Positions 17,009 through 24,306 of a stretch of 64,000 nt of DNA are shown here, one piece after another. Source of the DNA: Haloarcula pelagica (GTDB taxonomy: Archaea > Halobacteriota > Halobacteria > Halobacteriales > Haloarculaceae); contig NZ_CP126161.1 of assembly GCF_030127105.1 (NCBI RefSeq), forward strand, positions 3,348,001 through 3,412,000, in the 5' to 3' direction. How positions within the stretch are numbered: position 1 is the stretch's first letter; each line of letters begins with the position of its first letter. The notes under the pieces were generated by a model. It searched no databases. It saw nothing but the letters and a program-made list of their open reading frames with translations, and had not been told where the DNA came from. Both the position numbers and the translations under genes were made by a program.

Positions 17009-17998
17009 TCAATCTTTACCTTTCGCGGGCCACTGTGGGTGTTTCGGTTCCTCGATCCGGGCACACTCCACCTCGCTCAGCGACAGGTCGACCGCAGCGA
17101 CGTTCTCTTCTAAATGCTCGACCGTCCGCGGTCCGATGATCGGCGCGTCGACGACCGGCTGTTCGAGCAGCCAGGCGAGACTCACCTGTGCGGGCGTCAC
17201 GTCGTGGTCCGCCGCGATCGCCCGTATCGCGTCGAGCACCGCCCAGTTCTCCTCTGTGAACCGGTCGGCGGTGTACTCGTCGTCGGTCGCACGCCCCGCT
17301 GTCGGCTCGTCGCCGCGTTCGTACTTGCCGGCCAGGAACCCGCCGCCGAGTGGCGACCAGGGGATCACGCCGATGTCCTCGCTCTCACAGACCGGCAACA
17401 GGTTCGCCTCCTCGTGTCGGTCGACGGCGTTGTACTCGGGCTGCATACAGACGAACCGCTCGTAGTCCTCGATGTCCGCGGTGTACAGGGCCTTCTGGAA
17501 CTGCCAGTTAGCCATCGTACTGGCGCCGATGTAGCGGACGTACCCCTCGTCGACGAGATGTGTGAGCGCCGTCAGGGTCTCTTCGATGGGGGTGTCCTCG
17601 TCCCAGCGGTGGATCTGATAGAGATCGATATAGTCGACGCCGAGTCGGTCCAGGCTGGCGTGACACTGATCGATGACGTGTTTCTTCGACAGGCCACCGC
17701 CGTTCGGCCCGTCGTGCATGTCGAAAAAGACCTTCGTCGCGACGACCATCTCGTCACGGCGGTACGAGTCGAGCACCGAGCCGACGATCTCCTCGCTCTC
17801 GCCGGCCGAGTACGCGTTGGCCGTATCGATAAAGTTGATACCCAGATCCAGCGCCCGCCGGAGCAAGGCCCGGCTCTCCTCGGCGTCGGCCATCATCCAG
17901 GGCTCGCTACTGCCGAAGTTCATCGTCCCCAGACAGAGTTCCGACACCTCCAGCCCTGTCGAGCCGAGCGTCGTGTACTGCATCTCCGAATCCGGCAT
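17009..17998 (-). CDS. aldo/keto reductase
   Basis: 329 aa TIM-barrel oxidoreductase. The catalytic tetrad is visible: D58 and Y63 in 'FIDTANAY', K89 in 'VVATKV', H130 in 'DLYQIHRWDE'. The start is taken as ATG 17998 (MPDSEMQY); ATG 17983 is possible. TATA-like TTAAAAAG (plus-strand reading) lies at 18023-18030, so transcription would start a few bases before the ATG. The perfect site ACAAC-ACCT-GTTGT lies between TATA and start, as expected for repression. It probably reduces or oxidises a sugar or sugar-derived aldehyde; the substrate is unknown. Confidence 0.88.
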   Translation of the reverse strand: MPDSEMQYTTLGSTGLEVSELCLGTMNFGSSEPWMMADAEESRALLRRALDLGINFIDTANAYSAGESEEIVGSVLDSYRRDEMVVATKVFFDMHDGPNGGGLSKKHVIDQCHASLDRLGVDYIDLYQIHRWDEDTPIEETLTALTHLVDEGYVRYIGASTMANWQFQKALYTADIEDYERFVCMQPEYNAVDRHEEANLLPVCESEDIGVIPWSPLGGGFLAGKYERGDEPTAGRATDDEYTADRFTEENWAVLDAIRAIAADHDVTPAQVSLAWLLEQPVVDAPIIGPRTVEHLEENVAAVDLSLSEVECARIEEPKHPQWPAKGKD

Positions 17999-18009
17999 GC
18001 CAGTATGTA

Positions 18010-18023
18010 ACAACACCTGTTGT
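18010..18023. promoter_or_regulatory. regulator site B: ACAAC-ACCT-GTTGT
   Basis: Perfect inverted repeat with 4-bp spacer; symmetry extends to AACAAC...GTTGTT. It lies directly downstream of the TATA-like element of the aldo/keto reductase promoter and 12 bp from its start codon. Binding here would block transcription. Confidence 0.65.
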
Positions 18024-18098
18024 TAAAAAGTTTGGTGAGTGTACTACTAGATGGTTGCGTGGGGAGATTGATAAGGCCCGTGTTGTAAGGGAGGGACG

Positions 18099-18968
18099 AT
18101 GGCCGATCCCGATTCGTTACGCGCAGAGACACACACCGGTGAGAACAGATGTTGGCCCTGTACGATCGTCAACCTCGCACTCCTCGGAGTGCTAACACTC
18201 TTTCTGGCGGTTCGGAAACGGCGGCTGGTGGCGGCCGGCGTGGCAACGCTCGGCGTGGGTGTGATCTATCTCCGGGGATATCTCGTCCCGTACACGCCCG
18301 CGTTCGCCCCGCGACTCGTCGCTGCCTCGCCGCTTCCCGACGAGTGGTTCCACGACGACTACGGGACGCCGGAGTACGCGGAGTCCGAGGACACGACGGA
18401 CGACTCGGCCGACGAACAGTCCGTCGATCCCGAGGACGACACCTCGCTCGCGGACGGCGTCGACCTCGACGGTGAGACGGTGATGCGGGAACTCGCCGAA
18501 GCGGGCGTGCTGGACGCGGACGGGGAGATGCTGTTCCTCGCCGACGACATCGAGAGCGAGTGGCACGAACGCATGGACGATCTGTCGACGCTCCCGCTGG
18601 ATTCACTCGCAGCCGAAGTCGGCGAGACGTTCCCCCACGTCGAGCACGCCGAGGGGCTCCACACGGACGGTCGGGACTGGGTCGTCGTCGGCGAAGAGAA
18701 CGGAAGTCTCGTCGCGAAACCGGTCGTCGTCGCCGAACTCGCCGCCTACCGCGCGCTGTCGGCCAGCGTCGACGACCAACAGGTGCGGACCGCCGCTGCC
18801 GAGACGTTCCGGATGTTCCTCGAAGACTGTCCGGCATGTGGGACCGCGCTCGCAGAGTCGACGGAGGTCGGCTGCTGTGGCGGCTACACGAACCCCCGCG
18901 AGTCACCCGACGAGACGCTCGTCTGTCCGTCCTGTAAACAGCGGGTGTACCGGTTCCCGACCGAGTGA
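18099..18968 (+). CDS. haloarchaeal membrane protein with C-terminal zinc ribbon, unknown function
   Basis: 289 aa. Two hydrophobic helices near the N-terminus (about 22-38 and 44-60), an acidic low-complexity stretch (~90-125), a mixed soluble domain, and a C-terminal Cys cluster 'CPACGTAL...CCGGYTN...CPSCKQRVYRF' that fits a zinc ribbon. A GGAGGG ribosome site precedes ATG 18099. It is divergent from the aldo/keto reductase; only a half-site GTGTTGT (~18079-18085) of the local motif lies before it. I do not recognise a function. Confidence 0.75.
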   Translation: MADPDSLRAETHTGENRCWPCTIVNLALLGVLTLFLAVRKRRLVAAGVATLGVGVIYLRGYLVPYTPAFAPRLVAASPLPDEWFHDDYGTPEYAESEDTTDDSADEQSVDPEDDTSLADGVDLDGETVMRELAEAGVLDADGEMLFLADDIESEWHERMDDLSTLPLDSLAAEVGETFPHVEHAEGLHTDGRDWVVVGEENGSLVAKPVVVAELAAYRALSASVDDQQVRTAAAETFRMFLEDCPACGTALAESTEVGCCGGYTNPRESPDETLVCPSCKQRVYRFPTE

Positions 18969-19019
18969 CCGCGGTCGGCACTCGGGAACGAACCGAACGG
19001 AGTGCGGGAGAGGTCCCGC

Positions 19020-19035
19020 CGGCCGAAATCGGCCG
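19020..19035 (+). terminator. candidate hairpin CGGCCG-AAAT-CGGCCG
   Basis: A perfect 6-bp stem with a 4-nt loop 51 nt after the stop of the zinc-ribbon membrane protein, followed by TATT. It could end that transcript. Weak evidence, since haloarchaeal terminators rarely need hairpins. Confidence 0.35.
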
Positions 19036-19231
19036 TATTGGTGACAACCATGCGCGACGGCCTGGCAGATCCGTCACGATACGTCGGTCGATGGCTGGCC
19101 GGGTGTGCGACAGTTGGTGGGGGGAGAGTCCTGGCATGTGGGGATGACGATGGCACGTCGCCGGACTCGTCGGGGTCAGCAGTGCCGCCCGGGTCACGGG
19201 CGACGGGACACGACCCAGCCACTCAATTCTA

Positions 19232-19245
19232 ACAACGGGTGTTGT
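19232..19245. promoter_or_regulatory. regulator site C: ACAAC-GGGT-GTTGT
   Basis: Perfect inverted repeat about 47 bp upstream of the gfcR TATA-like element and 69 bp before its ATG. Suggests autoregulation of gfcR or control by a TrmB-like neighbour. Confidence 0.6.
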
Positions 19246-19313
19246 AAATAGTTTGTGGCGATGGGTTAGCCGATAGCACATGCTATTAAACCCTCCCACA
19301 CGGAGGTGGGCGT

Positions 19314-19955
19314 ATGAAGAACACGGACGACCTGATCGCGAGCGCGGCCGACCTCGCGGAGCGGGGCCTCTCGAAGGGGGAGATCGCAGACGAACTCAAC
19401 GTCTCGCGCGAGACAGCGAGCTGGCTGGTCGAGCGCAGTGGAACGGGGGCACAGCCGTCGGAAGCGCCCTCGGGCGGCCCACACGACATCCACGTCGACT
19501 GGTCCGCGCTGGGACGGGACTCCTCGCGGCTCTACCACGCCGGTGCCGCCATGGCGGACCTCGCGTCCAAACAGGGCCAGGATGTCGACCTGACCATCGG
19601 CATCGAGAAGGCCGGCGCACCCCTCGCGACAACCGTCGCCCACGAACTCGACACGGACCTGGGAACGTACGCGCCGACCAAACACCAGTGGGACGACGAC
19701 GACAGCGAGACGGCGGACGGCTCGTTCTCGCGGAACTTCGCCGAGATCCGCAACCGGGACTGCTACATCGTCGACGACACGATCACGAGCGGGAAGACGA
19801 TGTCCGAGACGATCAACGCCATCCGCCAGCAGGGCGGCAACCCGGTCGCCTGTGTCGTCCTGGCCGACAAGCGTGGGGTCGAGGACATCCAGGGTGTCCC
19901 GGTCTACTCCCTGTTGCAGGTCATCCGCGTCGGCAGCGAGGACGGGGACGAGTAA
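19314..19955 (+). CDS. gfcR: GfcR-type regulator: HTH plus phosphoribosyltransferase-like domain
   Basis: 213 aa. An N-terminal helix-turn-helix (residues ~16-40, 'GLSKGEIADELNVSRETASW') is joined to a PRTase fold with the PRPP loop 'CYIVDDTITSGKT' (150-162). This is the 'orotate phosphoribosyltransferase-like' PyrE2 family, shown in Haloferax volcanii to be GfcR, an activator of glucose and fructose catabolism genes. It is set in a sugar cluster with gdh and sugar importers. TATA-like at 19283-19290 implies a leaderless start at 19314. Its stop abuts the stop of the convergent GH13 gene with no gap. Confidence 0.9.
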   Translation: MKNTDDLIASAADLAERGLSKGEIADELNVSRETASWLVERSGTGAQPSEAPSGGPHDIHVDWSALGRDSSRLYHAGAAMADLASKQGQDVDLTIGIEKAGAPLATTVAHELDTDLGTYAPTKHQWDDDDSETADGSFSRNFAEIRNRDCYIVDDTITSGKTMSETINAIRQQGGNPVACVVLADKRGVEDIQGVPVYSLLQVIRVGSEDGDE

Positions 19956-21689
19956 TCAGCCCAGGTCGTACACACAGGCTTCGTAGGGACTGAGTGTCAG
20001 GTCGGCAGGGGTCGGTGGCGTCTCCCCGTAGTTCGAGATCAACAGCGACGCGTCGTCGACCGACACCACGTCGGGCACCGTGAAGGGGACGCGCTCGCTC
20101 GACCAGTTCAGGACGACGAGGAGCCGCTTCTCGCCGAGCGTCCGCCGATAGACGTATAGGTTCGGGTCGTCGGGAAGCAACAGTTCGTACTCGCCGTAGA
20201 CGAGCGCGTCGGTGTCGGCTCTGAGTTCCAGCAGCTCCCGGTAGTGCGCCCAGACCGATCCCGGGTCCCGGCGGGCGCTGTCGACGTTGATCTCGGTGTA
20301 GTTGTCGGTGACGCCGATCCAGGGGTCGCCGTCGGTGAAGCCGGCGTGATCGCTGTCGTCCCACTGGACCGGTGTCCGCGCGTTGTCCCGCGACCGGGCG
20401 TTGACCAGCTCGCGAAACGCCTCGTAGGGTTCGTCCCGTTCGGCCATCAGCGCCGAGACGTGATTGATCGTGTCCGGGTCGCGGGTCTCGGCCAGGGACG
20501 CGAAGTCCGCGTTGGTCATCCCGATCTCGTCGCCCTGGTAGACGTGTGGGGTACCACGGAGCGTCAACAGGAAGGTGGCGAGCAGTTTCGCCGACTCCTC
20601 GCGGTACTCGCCGTCGTCCCCGAAGCGGGAGACGATCCGCGCCTGATCGTGATTCCCCAGGTACAGGGCGTTCCAGGCCTCGCCCTGGAGCTCCCGCTGC
20701 CACTTCGAGACGACGGCCTTCAGGTCCGTGAGCGCCCACTCGCTGCGGTCCCAGCGGCCGTCGGCGCCGTAGTCCAGTGACATGTGTTCGAACTGGAAGG
20801 TCATGTCCAGGCCGTCCGCGGAGTAGCTCGCCGCCTGGTCGGGATCGATCCCCGGCATCTCCCCGATGGTCATGGCGTCGTACTCCGAGAGGACTTCCGC
20901 GGACAGTTCCCGGCAGTACTCGTGGATCCGTGGCCCGTTGAGGAACTGATCGGTGCCGACCCAGTCGTAGTCGGTGCTGCCGTCGGGGTACCCTTCGGGC
21001 TTCGAGAGATGGTTGACCACGTCCAGCCGGAAACCGTCGATCCCCTTCTCCAGCCACCAGCGCAACATCTCGTAGATCGCCTCCCTGACATCGGGGTTCG
21101 CCCAGTTCAGGTCCGGCTGTTTCGTGTGATACGTGTGGAGGTAGTACGCCTCGGTCCGGTCGTCCCACTCCCAGGCCGAGCCACCCATGAACGACTCCCA
21201 GTTGTTCGGCGGGACGCGGTCGGGCGGCCCAGGACTGTCTGTCCCGTCGGTGGGACTCTCGGCTTCGCTCACCGCCTGGCCGGGGTGCCAGTGATACCAG
21301 TCCCGCTTGGAATCGTCGGCCGAGGAGCGCGAGGCCTGGAACCAGTCGTGTTCGTCGCTGGTGTGGTTGACGACCTGGTCCATGACGAGTCTGATGTCCC
21401 GGTCGTGGAGTGTGTCACGCAGGTCCTCCCAGTCGGCCATCGTGCCGAACAGGCTGTCGATCGCCCGGTAGTCGCTGACATCGTAGCCCATGTCCGCCTG
21501 TGGCGACTCGTAGACGGGACAGAGCCACACCACGTCGACGCCCAGTTCGTCCAGGTAGTCGACGCGTTCGGCGACCCCCTGGAGGTCGCCCACGCCGTCG
21601 CCTGTCGTATCCAGAAAGCTGCGGGGATAGATCTGGTAGACGACTGCCTCTTTCCACCACGTCCGGTCGGTCTCGGTCTGTGTTGTCAT
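19956..21689 (-). CDS. GH13 alpha-glucosidase, oligo-1,6-glucosidase type (copy 1)
   Basis: 577 aa. Conserved GH13 regions: I 'DQVVNH' (104-109), II 'GFRLDVVNH' with nucleophile D223, III 'TIGEMPG' with acid/base E277, IV 'YLGNHDQ' with D348, and region V 'QPDLNW'. QPDLN and Val directly after the nucleophile are seen in alpha-1,6-acting enzymes (oligo-1,6-glucosidase/isomaltase), whereas maltases usually have Thr or Ala there. There is no signal peptide, so it acts in the cytoplasm on imported oligosaccharides. Regulator site D is 23 bp before its ATG. It is a paralogue of the enzyme at 22395-24110. Confidence 0.93.
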   Translation of the reverse strand: MTTQTETDRTWWKEAVVYQIYPRSFLDTTGDGVGDLQGVAERVDYLDELGVDVVWLCPVYESPQADMGYDVSDYRAIDSLFGTMADWEDLRDTLHDRDIRLVMDQVVNHTSDEHDWFQASRSSADDSKRDWYHWHPGQAVSEAESPTDGTDSPGPPDRVPPNNWESFMGGSAWEWDDRTEAYYLHTYHTKQPDLNWANPDVREAIYEMLRWWLEKGIDGFRLDVVNHLSKPEGYPDGSTDYDWVGTDQFLNGPRIHEYCRELSAEVLSEYDAMTIGEMPGIDPDQAASYSADGLDMTFQFEHMSLDYGADGRWDRSEWALTDLKAVVSKWQRELQGEAWNALYLGNHDQARIVSRFGDDGEYREESAKLLATFLLTLRGTPHVYQGDEIGMTNADFASLAETRDPDTINHVSALMAERDEPYEAFRELVNARSRDNARTPVQWDDSDHAGFTDGDPWIGVTDNYTEINVDSARRDPGSVWAHYRELLELRADTDALVYGEYELLLPDDPNLYVYRRTLGEKRLLVVLNWSSERVPFTVPDVVSVDDASLLISNYGETPPTPADLTLSPYEACVYDLG

Positions 21690-21711
21690 GCGTCGTCACG
21701 CCTGATGAGTT

Positions 21712-21725
21712 ACAACAGGTGTTGT
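21712..21725. promoter_or_regulatory. regulator site D: ACAAC-AGGT-GTTGT
   Basis: Perfect inverted repeat 23 bp before the start of the first GH13 gene, within an extended near-palindrome (TACAAC...GTTGTG). No clear TATA on either side, so activation or repression cannot be told from position. Confidence 0.6.
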
Positions 21726-21879
21726 GAACAACTATCCCGGATAACTCTCAAAAAGATTGTGTCAGTTCGGTAGCGGATGGCCGTCGTCCTGCGGTCACCC
21801 GACCGTGGGTCCGGACCGGCATCGGTCGGCTCGTAGAACGCTCTGTGGCGCACCAACCCGTGTGTTCGTTCAGGTCCCT

Positions 21880-22287
21880 TCAGGAGGTCCGGTGCTCTCC
21901 GGAGACGGCGTGGACTCCCAGTACGCGCCAGCAGTTCCCCCGGGCGACGACCCGTTCCACCTCGACGGTGACGACGGCCCCTTCCGGGAGCGAGTTGATC
22001 AGTTCCCGCAGGACGGGGGACGCATACTCGACGATCTGGCACGTCGAATCGGTGTCGTCGGCGACGGCGACGGTCGAGTCGCTGCCGTCGGGCTGGTTGG
22101 TGATCGTGACCCGCACAGAGCGTCGTTCACTCTCGTCTACCTCGCGGTCCGGCGAGGAACGCGACTCTGCCGACGACTGTGAGCCGGCCCCACCCGCCAG
22201 CCGCCCGGTATCGCCCTCGGTGTCGCCCTCTGCCGAGCGTGTCTGGTTCCCCTCTGACCGTGCTGTCGGTCCGGCTGATCGTGCCAT
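21880..22287 (-). CDS. small conserved-type haloarchaeal protein, unknown function
   Basis: 135 aa. The first ~55 residues are disordered and rich in Ser, Gly, Glu. The rest is a compact alpha/beta segment ('VRVTITNQPDGSDSTVAVAD', then 'YASPVLRELINSLPEGAVVT', 'VEVERVVARGNCWRVLGV') with very high third-position GC, arguing for a real protein. It lies between the two GH13 genes on the same strand. TATA-like 'TTGTATAA' at about 22318-22326 and a perfect 15-bp palindrome just upstream suggest its own regulated promoter. No function can be assigned. Confidence 0.65.
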   Translation of the reverse strand: MARSAGPTARSEGNQTRSAEGDTEGDTGRLAGGAGSQSSAESRSSPDREVDESERRSVRVTITNQPDGSDSTVAVADDTDSTCQIVEYASPVLRELINSLPEGAVVTVEVERVVARGNCWRVLGVHAVSGEHRTS

Positions 22288-22342
22288 CGTTCGTAACCCG
22301 ACTCGTCCGGAGCCACTTCGTTATACAATCCCTGCAGCCGTG

Positions 22343-22357
22343 GTAGGACCGTCCTAC
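22343..22357. promoter_or_regulatory. palindrome GTAGGAC-C-GTCCTAC
   Basis: Perfect 7-bp arms with a 1-bp centre, about 17 bp upstream of the TATA-like element of the 21880-22287 gene. Looks like a dimeric regulator's operator. It is unrelated to the ACAAC motif. Confidence 0.5.
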
Positions 22358-22394
22358 TCTCGGCAACGATGGAAAAAGCGTGACCGCTGGAACG

Positions 22395-24110
22395 CTATCG
22401 ATCGGCCGACACGTCGAAGACGCTGGCCTCGAACGGCGCCAGCGTGAGCGACGGCAGGGCCGTGGCGGGGTCGTCGTAGTTCGAGACGAGCAGTCGTCCG
22501 TCCGTCTCGCCCAACTCGACCGTCCGGGCCTCGTCACTGAAGTTCAGCACGACGAGGACGCGCTCGCCCTCCAGCGACTGCGTGAACGCGAAGACGTGTT
22601 CGTGGTCCGGCAGGCACATCTCGAACTCCCCGTAGACGAACACGTCCCGCTCGTGGCGGAGGTCGATGAGCCGCTGGTAGTGCTCGAAGACGGAGTCCTC
22701 GGCGGCCCGGTCGTCGGCGACGTTGATCTCGGTGTGGTTGTCGTTGACCTTGAGCCAGGGGTCGCCGTCGGTGAAGCCGGCGTGGTCGCTGTCGTCCCAC
22801 TGGACCGGCGTCCGCGCGTTGTCCCGTGACCGGGCGTTGACGAACCCGCGCAGTTCCTGGTAGTCCTCGAAGTCGTGTTCCGCAAGCAGCAGTTCGACGT
22901 GGTTGATCGTGTCCACGTCGACGACCTCCTCTAAGCTCTCCCAGTCGACGTTTGTCATCCCGATCTCGTCGCCCTGGTAGATGTAGGGGGTGCCACGGAG
23001 CGTCAGCAGGAAGGTCGCGAGCAGTTTCGCCGACTCCTCGCGGTACTCGCCGTCGTTCCCGAAGCGGGAGACGATGCGGGGCTGGTCGTGGTTGCCCAGA
23101 TAGTTGCTGTTCCAGCCGTCTTCGGCGAGGCCGGTCTGCCACCGCTCGACGTACGCTTTCAGGTCGCGCAGCCCCCACGCCTCGTAGCCGTCGTGTGGGT
23201 CCCACCGGCCGCCGTCGTAGTCGAGGTTCATGTGCTCGAAGGTGAACACCATCCCGAGGCCGTCGCCGTCCTCGCCGGTGTACTGTTTGGCCTGTTCGAC
23301 ATCGACGCCGGGCATCTCGCCGACGGTCATCACGTCGTAGTCGGACAGCACCTCGTCGTCCATCTCCTGGAGGAACTCGTGGACCCGCGGGCCGTTCATG
23401 AAGTGTTCGACCCCTGTCTGCCAGTCACCCTCCTCGCCGTTCGGGAGACCCTGGGTCTTCGAGATGAGGTTGACCACGTCCATGCGGAAGCCGTCGACGC
23501 CACGGTCGAGCCACCACCGCATCATCTCGTAGACATCCTCGCGGACCTGTGGGTTCTCCCAGTTGAGGTCGGGCTGTTTCTCGTCGAAGAGGTGCAGGTA
23601 GTACTGCTCGCGCTCGTCGTCCCAGGACCACGTGTCGCCGCCGAAGAAGGACTCCCAGTTGTTCGGCGGGCCGCCGTCGTCGGCGGGGTCGTGCCAGTGG
23701 TAGTAGTCCTCGTAGCCGTCCTCGCGGCGCCGGGACTGCTCGAACCAGTCGTGTTCGTCGCTGGTGTGGTTGACGACCAGGTCCATCACGAGTTTGATGT
23801 CCCGATCGTGGAGTTCGTCGCGCAGTTCCTCCCAGTCGCTCATGTCGCCAAAGCGGTCGTCGATCGACCGGTAGTCGCTGATGTCGTAGCCGTTGTCGGC
23901 GTGTGGCGACTCGTAGACCGGCGAGAGCCACACCACGTCGACGCCCAGCGCGTCTAGATGGTCGACCCGCTCGATGATCCCCTGGAGGTCACCGACGCCG
24001 TCGCCGTCGCTGTCGTTGAAACTCTTGGGATAGATCTGGTAGACGACCGCTTCCTTCCACCAGGTCCGGTCTTCGCCCGTTCGATCGAGGAGCTGTGCGC
24101 TTGTGTTCAT
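22395..24110 (-). CDS. GH13 alpha-glucosidase, oligo-1,6-glucosidase type (copy 2)
   Basis: 571 aa. Region I 'DLVVNH', region II 'GFRMDVVNL' with nucleophile D211, 'TVGEMPG' with acid/base E265, 'YLGNHDQ' with D342, and 'QPDLNW'. As in copy 1, Val follows the nucleophile, pointing to alpha-1,6 linkages. It is highly similar to copy 1 through the barrel but lacks its Ser/Pro-rich loop (copy 1 residues ~140-162). Cytoplasmic. A TATA-like 'CCCTTTTA' about 30 bp upstream implies a near-leaderless message. No ACAAC site precedes it, so regulation differs from copy 1. Confidence 0.93.
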   Translation of the reverse strand: MNTSAQLLDRTGEDRTWWKEAVVYQIYPKSFNDSDGDGVGDLQGIIERVDHLDALGVDVVWLSPVYESPHADNGYDISDYRSIDDRFGDMSDWEELRDELHDRDIKLVMDLVVNHTSDEHDWFEQSRRREDGYEDYYHWHDPADDGGPPNNWESFFGGDTWSWDDEREQYYLHLFDEKQPDLNWENPQVREDVYEMMRWWLDRGVDGFRMDVVNLISKTQGLPNGEEGDWQTGVEHFMNGPRVHEFLQEMDDEVLSDYDVMTVGEMPGVDVEQAKQYTGEDGDGLGMVFTFEHMNLDYDGGRWDPHDGYEAWGLRDLKAYVERWQTGLAEDGWNSNYLGNHDQPRIVSRFGNDGEYREESAKLLATFLLTLRGTPYIYQGDEIGMTNVDWESLEEVVDVDTINHVELLLAEHDFEDYQELRGFVNARSRDNARTPVQWDDSDHAGFTDGDPWLKVNDNHTEINVADDRAAEDSVFEHYQRLIDLRHERDVFVYGEFEMCLPDHEHVFAFTQSLEGERVLVVLNFSDEARTVELGETDGRLLVSNYDDPATALPSLTLAPFEASVFDVSADR

Positions 24111-24306
24111 AGTACTGATCGTTGAACGGTGAAACGTAAAAGGGTATCGCAGATGATATGTTTTGGACTATTCGAACAAACGATTCATTCGGGGCCGCTG
24201 CTGTCCGGTGATTAGCCGACGGGGAGCGGGTCTATCTGTCGACGGGTAAGTCGTTGCTAATTGTTCATGTAAAATAACTGCCAGCGGTGGTCCCTCACAG
24301 GATCTA

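Larger units (their letters stand above)
18969..19313. other. 345-bp gap upstream of gfcR
   Basis: It contains a hairpin at 19020-19035, regulator site C at 19232-19245, and the gfcR TATA-like element 'CTATTAAA' at 19283-19290. An open frame 19050-19232 (60 codons) has low third-position GC compared with its neighbours and no known family, so I do not call it a gene. Confidence 0.6.

Noticed and set aside
19050-19232. 60-codon open frame between the zinc-ribbon gene and gfcR
   Set aside because: Third-position GC is only about 60 percent, far below its neighbours, and no motif or family is visible.
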